Below are positions 51,595 through 60,819 of a stretch of 64,000 bases of DNA, one piece after another. Position 1 is the stretch's first letter. The number at the start of each line of letters is the position of its first letter. The DNA is from Allobosea sp. Its GTDB lineage: Bacteria > Pseudomonadota > Alphaproteobacteria > Rhizobiales > Beijerinckiaceae. The notes beneath the pieces are model-generated. The model was not told the DNA's origin. It worked only from the letters and a program-made list of their open reading frames with translations, and did not search any database. The position numbers were made by a program, and so were the translations under genes. The DNA is taken from positions 124,001 to 188,000 of the forward strand of contig NZ_JAUYTP010000073.1 in assembly GCF_030695125.1 (NCBI RefSeq). The letters run 5' to 3'.

Positions 51595-52128
51595 ATGGCC
51601 GGAGATTCAGGACAGAAGTTCATCCGTCGCAACAGGCCGCCGCGGGTCCACATCACCTATGAGGATCCCTACAATGCGGAACAGAAGGTCGAGCTGCCCT
51701 TCGTCATGGGCGTGATGGCCGATCTTTCGGGCAATGCTTCGGGCGTCGAGAAACCGGAGATTTCGCAGCGCAAGTTCCTCGACTTCGACATGGACAACTT
51801 CGATCAGCGCATGGCCGCGATCGAACCGGGCATCGCCTTTGCCGTCCCCAACAAGCTCGGCGACGGTGGCGACAAGCTCTCGGTGGCGCTGAAGTTCTCC
51901 AAGTTCGACGATTTCAACCCGGCCGCCGTCGCCCGCCAGATCCCGGCGATGGCCAAGCTGCTGGAGGCGCGCGAACAACTCGCCAACCTGGTGCGGTTCA
52001 TGGACGGCAAGATGGCCGCCAGCGACCAGATCAAGGCGCTTCTGGCCGATCCGCAGCTGATGGCGGCGCTCAAGGACAAGCTTGGCGACAAGCCGTCCGC
52101 GGCTGCAGCCACCGAAGACAACAAGTAA
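51595..52128 (+). CDS. tssB: T6SS sheath subunit TssB
   Basis: PRVHITYEDPYNAEQKVELPFVMGVMADLSG. Confidence 0.96.
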   Translation: MAGDSGQKFIRRNRPPRVHITYEDPYNAEQKVELPFVMGVMADLSGNASGVEKPEISQRKFLDFDMDNFDQRMAAIEPGIAFAVPNKLGDGGDKLSVALKFSKFDDFNPAAVARQIPAMAKLLEAREQLANLVRFMDGKMAASDQIKALLADPQLMAALKDKLGDKPSAAAATEDNK

Positions 52129-52143
52129 GCGAGCGAGGCGGCA

Positions 52144-53649
52144 ATGGCAGCGGAAGCACAATCCCAGCAGCCCGGCGGCGCAGCCACCGAGGCCCGTGAT
52201 CTCGACGAGTTCGCCTCGGTCCTGAAGCAGAGCTTCAAGCCCAAGACCGAGCGGGCGGCGACCGAGGTCGAGGCCGGCATCGCGACCCTGGTCAACCAGG
52301 CGCTCTCGGACTCGACGCTGATCAAGAACGACGTGCTCGACACGATCGAGGAGATGATCGCCAGGCTCGACGCCAAGCTCACCGAGCAGATGAACGAGGT
52401 GCTGCACGCACCCGAGTTCCAGAAGATCGAGAGCGCCTGGCGCGGGCTGAACTACCTGGTCTTCAACTCGGAGACCGACGCGCAGCTCAAGATCAAGGTG
52501 ATGAACGTCTCGAAGAACGAGCTGTATCGGAACCTGAAGACCTATCCCGGCGCGCGCTGGGACCAGAGCCCGCTGTTCAAGCAGGTCTATGAGCAGGAGT
52601 TCGGCCAGCTCGGCGGACAGCCCTTCGGCTGCCTGATCGGCGACTACCACTTCAGCCATGTGCCGACGGATGTGCAACTGCTGCGCGACCTCTCCAAGGT
52701 CGCGGCGGCCGCCCACGCCCCCTTCTTCGCCGGCGCCGAGCCGACGCTGATGGGCATGGACTCCTGGACCGAGCTGTCCAACCCGCGCGATCTCAGCAAG
52801 GTCTTCGACACGCCCGACTATGCGGCCTGGAAGGGCCTGCGCGATGCGGCCGACTCCCGCTATGTCGGGCTGTGCCTGCCGCGGGTGCTGTCACGGGTTC
52901 CCTACGGCGCCAAGTCGGAGCCGGTCGAGGAGTTCGCCTTCGAGGAGGACACCGACGGGCACAAGGGCGAAAACTACGCCTGGATGAACGCGGCCTATGC
53001 GATGGCCGTCAACATCAACCGCGCCTACAAGGAGTATGGCTGGTGCACGCGCATCCGCGGGGTGCAGTCGGGTGGCGAGGTGCTCAACCTGCCGACCCAC
53101 ACCTTCCCGACGGACGATGGCGGCATCGACCTGAAATGCCCCACCGAGATCGCGATCAGCGACCGGCGCGAGGCGGAACTGGCCAAATCCGGCCTGATCC
53201 CGCTGATCCATCGCAAGAATACCGACAAGGCCGCCTTCATCGGGGCGCAGTCGCTCTACAAGCCCAAGGCGTTCTCGGGCCCCGACGGGGTCGCGGCGAC
53301 GGCCTCGGACAACCTGTCGGCGCGGCTGCCCTACATGTTCGCGGTGTCGCGGTTTGCGCACTACCTGAAGTGCATGGTGCGCGACAAGATCGGTTCCTAC
53401 AAGGAGAAGGAGCCGCTGCGGCGCTGGCTGCAGGAGTGGATCACCGACTATGTCGACGGCGATCCGGTCAATTCCAGCGAAGAGACGAAGGCGAGGCGCC
53501 CGCTCTCCGATGCGCGCATCGACGTCTTCGAGGACGAGGAGAACCCCGGCTACTACTCGGCCAAGTTCTATCTCCGGCCGCATTTCCAGCTCGAGGGCAT
53601 GGATATCGGCCTGAGCCTGGTCTCACGCCTGCCAGCTCCCAAGACCTGA
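52144..53649 (+). CDS. tssC: T6SS sheath subunit TssC
   Basis: ESAWRGLNYLVFNSETDAQLKIKVMNVSKNELYRNL; FGCLIGDYHFSHVPTDVQLLRDLSKVAAAAHAPF. Confidence 0.97.
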   Translation: MAAEAQSQQPGGAATEARDLDEFASVLKQSFKPKTERAATEVEAGIATLVNQALSDSTLIKNDVLDTIEEMIARLDAKLTEQMNEVLHAPEFQKIESAWRGLNYLVFNSETDAQLKIKVMNVSKNELYRNLKTYPGARWDQSPLFKQVYEQEFGQLGGQPFGCLIGDYHFSHVPTDVQLLRDLSKVAAAAHAPFFAGAEPTLMGMDSWTELSNPRDLSKVFDTPDYAAWKGLRDAADSRYVGLCLPRVLSRVPYGAKSEPVEEFAFEEDTDGHKGENYAWMNAAYAMAVNINRAYKEYGWCTRIRGVQSGGEVLNLPTHTFPTDDGGIDLKCPTEIAISDRREAELAKSGLIPLIHRKNTDKAAFIGAQSLYKPKAFSGPDGVAATASDNLSARLPYMFAVSRFAHYLKCMVRDKIGSYKEKEPLRRWLQEWITDYVDGDPVNSSEETKARRPLSDARIDVFEDEENPGYYSAKFYLRPHFQLEGMDIGLSLVSRLPAPKT

Positions 53650-53791
53650 CCGCCACCTGACCAGCCGGTGACGTCAGCCCAGAAGGCCCCAGGCGCCCGT
53701 GTCGTTCGCGACCGGGCGCACAGGAGAACTGCGTCCAGTATCCGGGTTTTCCGACCGAGTTTCCCCACATTCCCAACCAGAGGAGATCATC

Positions 53792-54274
53792 ATGGCTACC
53801 GACTTCATTCTCGAGATCGACGGCATCAAGGGCGAGAGCCAGGACAAGAAGCTCAAGGACATGATCGAGGTCGACTCGTTCTCCTGGGGCGTGAGCAACG
53901 CCGGCTCCCATGCGTCGGGCCAGGGCGGCGGCGCCGGCAAGGCGAACTTCCAGGACATCCACTTCACCTCGTCGGTCGGCAAGGCCTCGCCGACGCTCGC
54001 GCTCTCCTGCGCCAACGGCAAGCACATCTCCAAGGCGGTGCTGCATGTCCGCAAGCAGGGCGAGGATCAGCAGGAGTACTACACCATCACCCTCGAGGAC
54101 CTGCTGGTGTCGAGCTACCAGTCCGGCGACGCCGCCGGCGGCACCACGGTCCCCACCGACCAGTTCTCGCTGAACTTCGCCAAGATCAAGTACGAGTACA
54201 AGCCGCAGAAGAAGGACGGCACGCTCGATGCTCCGGTCACCATGACCTGGGATCTGAAGAAGAACGCCAAGTGA
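53792..54274 (+). CDS. hcp: T6SS tube protein Hcp (TssD)
   Basis: MATDFILEIDGIKGESQDKKLKDMIEVDSFSWGVSNAG. Confidence 0.97.
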   Translation: MATDFILEIDGIKGESQDKKLKDMIEVDSFSWGVSNAGSHASGQGGGAGKANFQDIHFTSSVGKASPTLALSCANGKHISKAVLHVRKQGEDQQEYYTITLEDLLVSSYQSGDAAGGTTVPTDQFSLNFAKIKYEYKPQKKDGTLDAPVTMTWDLKKNAK

Positions 54275-54280
54275 GACCGG

Positions 54281-54348
54281 CGGCGGACCGGACTGCGGTC
54301 CGCCGTCTGATCGATGGCCGTTGCGGAGAAGCGCCGCGACGGCCATCG
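54281..54348 (+). promoter_or_regulatory. two tandem strong RNA hairpins in the hcp-tssE intergenic region
   Basis: CGGCGGACCG-GACTG-CGGTCCGCCG (54281-54305) and GATGGCCGTTGCGG-AGAAGCG-CCGCGACGGCCATC (54313-54347). Confidence 0.7.
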
Positions 54349-54386
54349 TGCTTGCCTGACGTTTCGACAGGGCGTGCGAGCGGCCT

Positions 54387-54950
54387 ATGGTGCGGGGTAC
54401 GATGAACGGCCCGATCTCCAAGAAGCGGCTGCGGCCGCCGTTGATGTTTGCGTTTCGCGAGGCGCATCTGGACAAGGATGCGAAGGTTTCGCTCGATCTG
54501 CGCGATGCCGGCGGCGAGCGGGTGATCGCCCAGCGCCGTGCCGCGCCCCGCGCCGCCATCACGGAATCCAAGCTGCGCCGCGAGATCGCGATCGACCTCG
54601 ACGGGCTGGTCAACACGATCAATCTCGCCGCGTCGGTCGATCTGTCGCAACACGAGCATGTCGGCCGGTCGATCCTGAACCACGGCTTTCCCGATCTGGC
54701 GAGCCGGACGATCGACGAGCATCGCGTCGATCTCATCGCCCAGGACATGGTGACGGTGCTGCTCGGCTATGAGCCGAGGCTGATCCGGGACACGATCGCG
54801 GTCGAGCGCGACCAGTCGCTCGACAGGGCCGAACTGAAGGTGCGCTTTCTGGTTCGGGCGGACCTGAACTGCGAGCCGCTCAACATCCCCGTCCAGTTCG
54901 TCGCCGATCTCGAACTGGACACCGGCAAGATGGCGATCAGGAGCCGATAG
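54387..54950 (+). CDS. tssE: T6SS baseplate subunit TssE (gp25-like)
   Basis: ESKLRREIAIDLDGLVNTINLAASVDLSQHEHVGRSILNHGFPDL; alternative start 54402. Confidence 0.94.
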   Translation: MVRGTMNGPISKKRLRPPLMFAFREAHLDKDAKVSLDLRDAGGERVIAQRRAAPRAAITESKLRREIAIDLDGLVNTINLAASVDLSQHEHVGRSILNHGFPDLASRTIDEHRVDLIAQDMVTVLLGYEPRLIRDTIAVERDQSLDRAELKVRFLVRADLNCEPLNIPVQFVADLELDTGKMAIRSR

Positions 54951-54955
54951 GGACG

Positions 54956-56917
54956 ATGAACCAGGAGTTCCTCGACGCGTACAACCAGGAGCTCCGGCTG
55001 TTCACGGAGCATACGAAGGAATTCGCCGAAGAGTATCCCGGGATTGCCGAAAGGCTGGGCGGGCTCGTCGGCGAGCGCATGGATCCGATGGTCGGCGGCC
55101 TGCTCGAGGGCGCGGCCTTCCTGGCGGCGCGGGTGCAACTCAAACTGAAGCACGAGTTTCCCGAGTTCACCAACAACCTGCTCGAGCAACTGATCCCGAA
55201 CTACCTCGCGCCGACGCCGTCCGCGCTGCTGGCCGGCATCCGTCCGCCCTTCTCGGATCCCGGCCTGCGCGAGGGCATGACAATCCCGCGCGGCGCCTAT
55301 ATCGATGCGACCTATCTGGAGCGCGAGCGCCGCGTCGCCTGCCGCTACCGGCTCGGCGCCGACATCACGATGTGGCCCTTCGACATCGCGGCGGCGGAGT
55401 ACATCCCCGCGCCGGGGCCGTTGCAGGCGCTGGGGCTTTCGACCGACCATCGCGTGCTGTCGGGGCTGCGCCTGTCGCTGACCCACCGCACCATGGCCGA
55501 TGCGGCGCAGGAGCCCTCGGCCGCGCAGGCGCTGAAGACGCCGACGAGCTGGTTCTCGGGCTGTCGATGCAAGGATCTGACGGTCCACCTGCTCGGGGCC
55601 GAAGCCGATGCGGTGGCGCTGTACGAGCAGCTCTTCGGCGATTGCGTCGGCATCTATTTCCGCCATCTCGACGCGTTCGGCGATCCCGTGATCACGCCTG
55701 CCGACGGCGTGTCGCTGGAGCAGCTCGGCTTTCGCGAGGACGAGGCGCTGCTGCCCGGCGACACCCGGATCTTCCGCGGCTTCGATCTGCTGCGCGAGAT
55801 GTTCTGGTTCCCGCGCAAGTTCCTCGGTTTCAAGCTCGACGGGCTGGCGCGGATCATCCCAAAGCTGACGGCCAAGGCGGTCGACGTCATCTTCCTCTTC
55901 GACGAGGTCAATACGCGGCTGGCGGCGGCGGTGCAGAAGCCGATGTTTGCACTCTATGCTGCGCCGGCGATCAACCTGTTCGAGAAGACGGTCGATCGCA
56001 TGCCGGTCAAGAGCAACCAGCACGAATTCCATGTCGTGCCCGATCGCAGCCGCCAGCTCGACTATGAGCCGCACAGCATCCTCTCCGTTCATGCCCATTA
56101 TGTCGGCGGGCGCGAGAAGCAGCCGGTGCATCCGCTCTATTCCTCGCCGGAGGGCGCCTCGCCGACGCATGGGCTGCTCTATACGCAGCGGCGGCTGCCG
56201 CGACGCCGCTCGGTCGCCGAGCGGCGCACCGGCCGATCCTCGGACTACACCGGCACGGACATGTTCATCGCGCTGGTCGAGCCGGCGGGCGTCGCCGATA
56301 CCGCATCCGTCGCCGAGCTCAGCGTGCGGGCGCTCTGCTCCAACCGGCACCTGCCGGAGCATCTGCCGACGGGCGAAAGCGGGGCCGATTTCCGCCTGAT
56401 CGACAATGTCGCGCTCGATGTTGCCTGCCTGTCGGGCCCGACCCCGCCGCGCGAGCCGATCGTCTCCCAACTCCGGCTGCGCTCGGAAACGGCGAGCACC
56501 GGCGTCGTCACCTGGCGGCTGATCAATCTGCTCAGCCTCAACCATCTCGGCCTCGTGCAACGCGGCGCGGGGCAGAATGGCGAGGCGCTGCGGGAGCTTT
56601 TGTCGCTCTTTGCCGATCTCGCCGACAGCGCCACTGAGCGGCGCATACGCGGCATCAAGAGCGTCGACAGCCGGCCCGTCGTGCGGCGCTTTCCGCAGCG
56701 CGCCGGGACGGGGGCGGCGAGGGGGCTCGAGATCACCGTGGTGCTCGACGAGAAGGCTTTCGAGGGTTCGGGCGTCTTCCTGCTCGGGGCGGTGCTCGAC
56801 CGTTTCTTTGCCGAATACGCGGCGATGAACCATTTCACCCAGACGGTGATCCGCACCGTCGAGCGCGGCGAGGTGATGCGCTGGCCACCGCGCGCCGGGT
56901 CGAGGCGCATCCTGTGA
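54956..56917 (+). CDS. tssF: T6SS baseplate subunit TssF
   Basis: MNQEFLDAYNQELRLFTEHTKEFAEEYPGIAERLG...DPMVGGLLEGAAFLAARVQLKLKHEFPEFTNNLLEQL. Confidence 0.96.
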   Translation: MNQEFLDAYNQELRLFTEHTKEFAEEYPGIAERLGGLVGERMDPMVGGLLEGAAFLAARVQLKLKHEFPEFTNNLLEQLIPNYLAPTPSALLAGIRPPFSDPGLREGMTIPRGAYIDATYLERERRVACRYRLGADITMWPFDIAAAEYIPAPGPLQALGLSTDHRVLSGLRLSLTHRTMADAAQEPSAAQALKTPTSWFSGCRCKDLTVHLLGAEADAVALYEQLFGDCVGIYFRHLDAFGDPVITPADGVSLEQLGFREDEALLPGDTRIFRGFDLLREMFWFPRKFLGFKLDGLARIIPKLTAKAVDVIFLFDEVNTRLAAAVQKPMFALYAAPAINLFEKTVDRMPVKSNQHEFHVVPDRSRQLDYEPHSILSVHAHYVGGREKQPVHPLYSSPEGASPTHGLLYTQRRLPRRRSVAERRTGRSSDYTGTDMFIALVEPAGVADTASVAELSVRALCSNRHLPEHLPTGESGADFRLIDNVALDVACLSGPTPPREPIVSQLRLRSETASTGVVTWRLINLLSLNHLGLVQRGAGQNGEALRELLSLFADLADSATERRIRGIKSVDSRPVVRRFPQRAGTGAARGLEITVVLDEKAFEGSGVFLLGAVLDRFFAEYAAMNHFTQTVIRTVERGEVMRWPPRAGSRRIL

Positions 56918-57984
56918 GCGACAGCGCCCCCCTGCAGCGCGAGCCGAGCTACGCGGATAAGCTCCAGGAGGAGCCCTGGCGCTTCGACTTCTACGCGGTC
57001 ATGCGCCGGCTGGAGCGCAGCTTTCCCGACAAGCCGCGGATCGGCGATGTGGCGGCCCGCCGCGACGAGTATGTCGCGCTCGGTGAGCAGGCCTATCTCG
57101 ATTTTCCGGCCTCGACGATCGCAGAGGCCGACCGCGATCTGCAGGGGCGCCTGCGCCTCTTCGTCAAGTTTCTCGGCCTGCTCGGTCCGCAGGGCGCGCT
57201 GCCGCTGGCGACCACCGAGGAAACCTATCACTGGCAGATCGCGCGCGACGACGCCTTTCCGCGCTTCCTCGACATCCTCAACCACCGGTTTCTGCAGCTG
57301 TTCTTCCGGGCCTGGGCGGATTCGCGGCCGATCGCGCAGCATGACCGTCCCGACCTCGACCGGTTCGCGGCTTATGTCGGCAGCCAGATCGGGCTGGGCT
57401 CGGCGCCTTATCTCAACCGCGACAGCGTGCCCGATGCGGAGAAGCTCACCCATGCCGGGTTGATCGGCGCCCAGGCGAAGTCGGCCTCGCGGCTGCGTGG
57501 GCTGCTGGCCGGGCTGTTCAAGGCGCAGGTCGAGATCGAGCAGTTCGTCGGGATGCGGCTGGTGTTCGACCCGGCCGACCGGACGAGGCTCGGCCACCGG
57601 CATTGCACGCTGGGTGGCGACGCGCTGCTTGGCGCCAGCGTCTACAGCGTCGAGGACAAGTTCCGGATCTGCATCGTCGCGCGCGATCTCGAGGAGTTCT
57701 CGCGCTTCCTGCCCAGCGGCGACCGCTGCGAGAAGCTGGTGGACGCCGTCTTCTTCCATCTCGGCGAGCCCTTCGAGTGGGATGTCGAGCTGGCGCTGCC
57801 GGTCGGGCAGGTCAAGCCGGCACGGCTGGGGCAGTTCGGCCAGCTCGGCTGGACGAGCTGGATGTCGCCGAACTGGGATGCCCCGCCCGGCGCCCTGCGG
57901 CGCGATGCGCGTTTCCACCCCGCCGAGCGCCTGCGCGAGCAACGCAGCCGGGCGCGTTCAAAACCCAACACCCGAACATCCTGA
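56914..57984 (+). CDS. tssG: T6SS baseplate subunit TssG
   Basis: EPWRFDFYAVMRRLERSFPDKPRIGD; overlaps tssF by 4 nt; GTG start. Confidence 0.95.
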   Translation: MSDSAPLQREPSYADKLQEEPWRFDFYAVMRRLERSFPDKPRIGDVAARRDEYVALGEQAYLDFPASTIAEADRDLQGRLRLFVKFLGLLGPQGALPLATTEETYHWQIARDDAFPRFLDILNHRFLQLFFRAWADSRPIAQHDRPDLDRFAAYVGSQIGLGSAPYLNRDSVPDAEKLTHAGLIGAQAKSASRLRGLLAGLFKAQVEIEQFVGMRLVFDPADRTRLGHRHCTLGGDALLGASVYSVEDKFRICIVARDLEEFSRFLPSGDRCEKLVDAVFFHLGEPFEWDVELALPVGQVKPARLGQFGQLGWTSWMSPNWDAPPGALRRDARFHPAERLREQRSRARSKPNTRTS

Positions 57985-58001
57985 CGTCCGAGGAGACCAT
58001 C

Positions 58002-60725
58002 ATGGCCGATATCAGTCTCGAAGCCGTCACAGGCAAGCTCAACCGGGTCGGCTATGAGGCCTTCATCCAGGCGCTGCGACAGGCCAAGGGCGCGGGCAAC
58101 CGCAATGTCGAGCTGGCGCACTGGCTCGCCCAGATCTTGCTGCGGCCCGCGACCGATATCGGCCTGACGGCGCAGCATTACGGCCTCGACATGGGCAAGC
58201 TCGCTGGCGATATCGGCGGCGTCATCGAGGGCTTCCGCAAGAACGAAACGGAGATGCCCGGCGTCGCCAACAACATCGTCGACGGGCTCGACCGCGGCTG
58301 GCACTACGCCACCCTGTTCTTCGGCGAGACGCAGATCCGCACCGGCCATGTGCTGGTGGCGATCCTGAAGTCGAACGATCTGCGCCGCGTGCTGACCGGC
58401 ATCTCGAAGGAGTTCGCCAAGATCCCGGTCGATGAGCTCGCCGCCGGTCACGCCAAGGTCTGGGAAGCCTCGGAGGAGGAGAACCTGCGGCCGATGGACG
58501 GCTCGGGCCTGCGGGCGGCCGGCACGCCCGGCGCCGAACAGGCCGAGGGCGCCAAGGGGACGACCGCGCTCGACCGCTTTTCGCAGGACCTCACGGCCAA
58601 GGCGCGCACGGGCACGATGGACCCGATCCTCGGCCGCGACGACGAGATCCGCCAGGTCATCGACGTGCTGATGCGCCGGCGCCAGAACAACCCGATCCTC
58701 ACCGGCGAGGCCGGCGTCGGCAAGACGGCCATCGCCGAGGGCTTCGCCCAGCGCGTGGCCTCGGGCGACGTGCCGCCGCCGCTCAAGGGCGTGCGCGTCT
58801 GCGCGCTCGACATCGGGCTGATGCAGGCCGGCGCCTCCATGAAGGGCGAGTTCGAGCAGCGCCTGCGCTCCGTCATCGACGAGGTGCAGTCCTCGCCGAC
58901 GCCGGTGATCCTGTTCATCGACGAGGCGCACACGCTGATCGGGGCGGGCGGAGCGGCCGGCACGGGCGACGCCGCCAACCTGCTCAAGCCCGCGCTGGCG
59001 CGCGGCACGCTGCGGACCATCGCGGCGACGACCTGGTCGGAATACCGCCAGTATTTCGAGAAGGACCCGGCGCTGACCCGGCGCTTCCAGCCGGTCAATG
59101 TCGACGAGCCGGACGTGGCGCGCTGCTGCACCATGCTGCGCGGGCTGATCGCCCCGATGGAGAAGCACCACAAGGTGCGCATCTCGGATGCCGCGATCGT
59201 CGCCGCTGTGACGCTGTCGCATCGCTACATCCCGGCCCGCCAGCTGCCCGACAAGGCGGTCAGCCTGCTCGACACGGCCTGCGCCCGCGTCGCGATCAGC
59301 CAGAGCGCGACGCCGGCCGCGATCGAGGATGCGCGCGTCGCCCTCGCCGCGCTGGCGCAGGAGAAGGCGGCGCTGATGGCCGACCAGGATCTCGGAGGCG
59401 ACACCGCCAAGCGGCTGGCCGAGATCGAGGTCGAGACCGCCGAAGGCCAGAGCAAGCTCGCTGCGCTGGAGGCTGCCTGGGCGAGCGAACTCACCATCGT
59501 CGAGGAAATCAAGGCGCTGCGGGCGAAGCTTGCGGAGACGCCGGCCGCGACCGCCGATCCCAAGGCCGATGTCGCCCAGCAGGTCGGGGCCGAGGAGTCG
59601 GGCGCGGAAGCACCGCCCCCGGCCGAGACGCCGGACCCGGCCGCGGCGCGCGCGGCGCTGGCCGAGAAGTTCGCGGCGCTGTCGGAGATCGACCCGGCGC
59701 AGCGCATGATCTACGCCCATGTCGACGAGCAGTCGGTCGCCTCGGTGGTCTCCGACTGGACGGGTATCCCGGTCGGCCGCATGGTCGCCGACGAGATCGA
59801 GACGGTGCTGAAGCTGGCGGAGACGCTGAACAAGCGCGTCGTCGGCCAGGATCATGGGCTTGCGATGATCGCGCGGCGCATCGAGACCAACCGCGCCAAG
59901 CTCGACAATCCCAACAAGCCGATCGGCGTCTTCATGCTCTGCGGCCCGTCGGGCGTCGGCAAGACCGAGACGGCGCTGGCGCTGGCCGAGCAGCTCTATG
60001 GCGGCGAGCAGAACGTCATCACCATCAACATGTCCGAGTTCCAGGAGGCGCACACCGTCTCGACGCTGAAGGGCGCGCCTCCCGGCTATGTCGGCTATGG
60101 CGAGGGCGGGCGGCTGACGGAGGCCGTGCGGCGCAAGCCCTATTCGGTCGTCCTGCTCGACGAGATCGAGAAGGCGCACCCGGACGTCCACGAGCTGTTC
60201 TTCCAGGTCTTCGACAAGGGCGTGATGGAGGACGGCACGGGTCGGCGCATCGACTTCAAGAACACGCTGATCATCCTCACCTCGAATGTCGGCACCGACG
60301 AGATCATGGCGATGGCCTCCGACCCGGCGCAGCGCGCCGACCCGGAGTCGATCGCGGTGGCGCTGCGGCCAGCGCTGCTCAAGGTGTTCCCGCCGGCGCT
60401 GATCGGGCGCCTGGTGACGATCCCCTACTACCCGCTCTCGCCGGAGATGCTGGGCGGCATCGTGCGGCTGCAGCTCGGCCGCATCGGCAAGCGCATCCGC
60501 GACAACCACGAGGCTGCCTTCGTCTATGACGACGCGGTGGTCGCGCACATCGTGGCGCAGTGCAACGACCCCGATTCAGGCGGGCGCATGATCGACAACA
60601 TCGTCACCAACTCGATGCTGCCGGCGCTCTCGCGCGCCATCCTCGGCCTCCAGCTCGAGAAGAAGCCGCTAACGGAGGCGAAGGTTTCGGTCGAGAACGG
60701 CGCCTTCGCCTACGCCGTGTCGTGA
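58002..60725 (+). CDS. clpV: T6SS ATPase TssH (ClpV)
   Basis: GEAGVGKTAIAEGFAQRV, LFIDEAHTLIGAGG, GPSGVGKTETALALAEQLYGG. Confidence 0.97.
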   Translation: MADISLEAVTGKLNRVGYEAFIQALRQAKGAGNRNVELAHWLAQILLRPATDIGLTAQHYGLDMGKLAGDIGGVIEGFRKNETEMPGVANNIVDGLDRGWHYATLFFGETQIRTGHVLVAILKSNDLRRVLTGISKEFAKIPVDELAAGHAKVWEASEEENLRPMDGSGLRAAGTPGAEQAEGAKGTTALDRFSQDLTAKARTGTMDPILGRDDEIRQVIDVLMRRRQNNPILTGEAGVGKTAIAEGFAQRVASGDVPPPLKGVRVCALDIGLMQAGASMKGEFEQRLRSVIDEVQSSPTPVILFIDEAHTLIGAGGAAGTGDAANLLKPALARGTLRTIAATTWSEYRQYFEKDPALTRRFQPVNVDEPDVARCCTMLRGLIAPMEKHHKVRISDAAIVAAVTLSHRYIPARQLPDKAVSLLDTACARVAISQSATPAAIEDARVALAALAQEKAALMADQDLGGDTAKRLAEIEVETAEGQSKLAALEAAWASELTIVEEIKALRAKLAETPAATADPKADVAQQVGAEESGAEAPPPAETPDPAAARAALAEKFAALSEIDPAQRMIYAHVDEQSVASVVSDWTGIPVGRMVADEIETVLKLAETLNKRVVGQDHGLAMIARRIETNRAKLDNPNKPIGVFMLCGPSGVGKTETALALAEQLYGGEQNVITINMSEFQEAHTVSTLKGAPPGYVGYGEGGRLTEAVRRKPYSVVLLDEIEKAHPDVHELFFQVFDKGVMEDGTGRRIDFKNTLIILTSNVGTDEIMAMASDPAQRADPESIAVALRPALLKVFPPALIGRLVTIPYYPLSPEMLGGIVRLQLGRIGKRIRDNHEAAFVYDDAVVAHIVAQCNDPDSGGRMIDNIVTNSMLPALSRAILGLQLEKKPLTEAKVSVENGAFAYAVS

Positions 60726-60819
60726 GCAGGTTCCGGGCCCGCTCCGGCCCGGTCGCGACCGACCGTGAAAGTGCGCTATCGTCCCCGGCGGCGGAGCATC
60801 GGCAGGGAGAGGGCGGCGG

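Noticed and set aside
57642-60548. 968-aa minus-strand ORF opposite clpV
   Set aside because: Low-complexity Arg/Asp/His-rich translation antisense to a strongly conserved gene; a typical artefact of high-GC codon usage.
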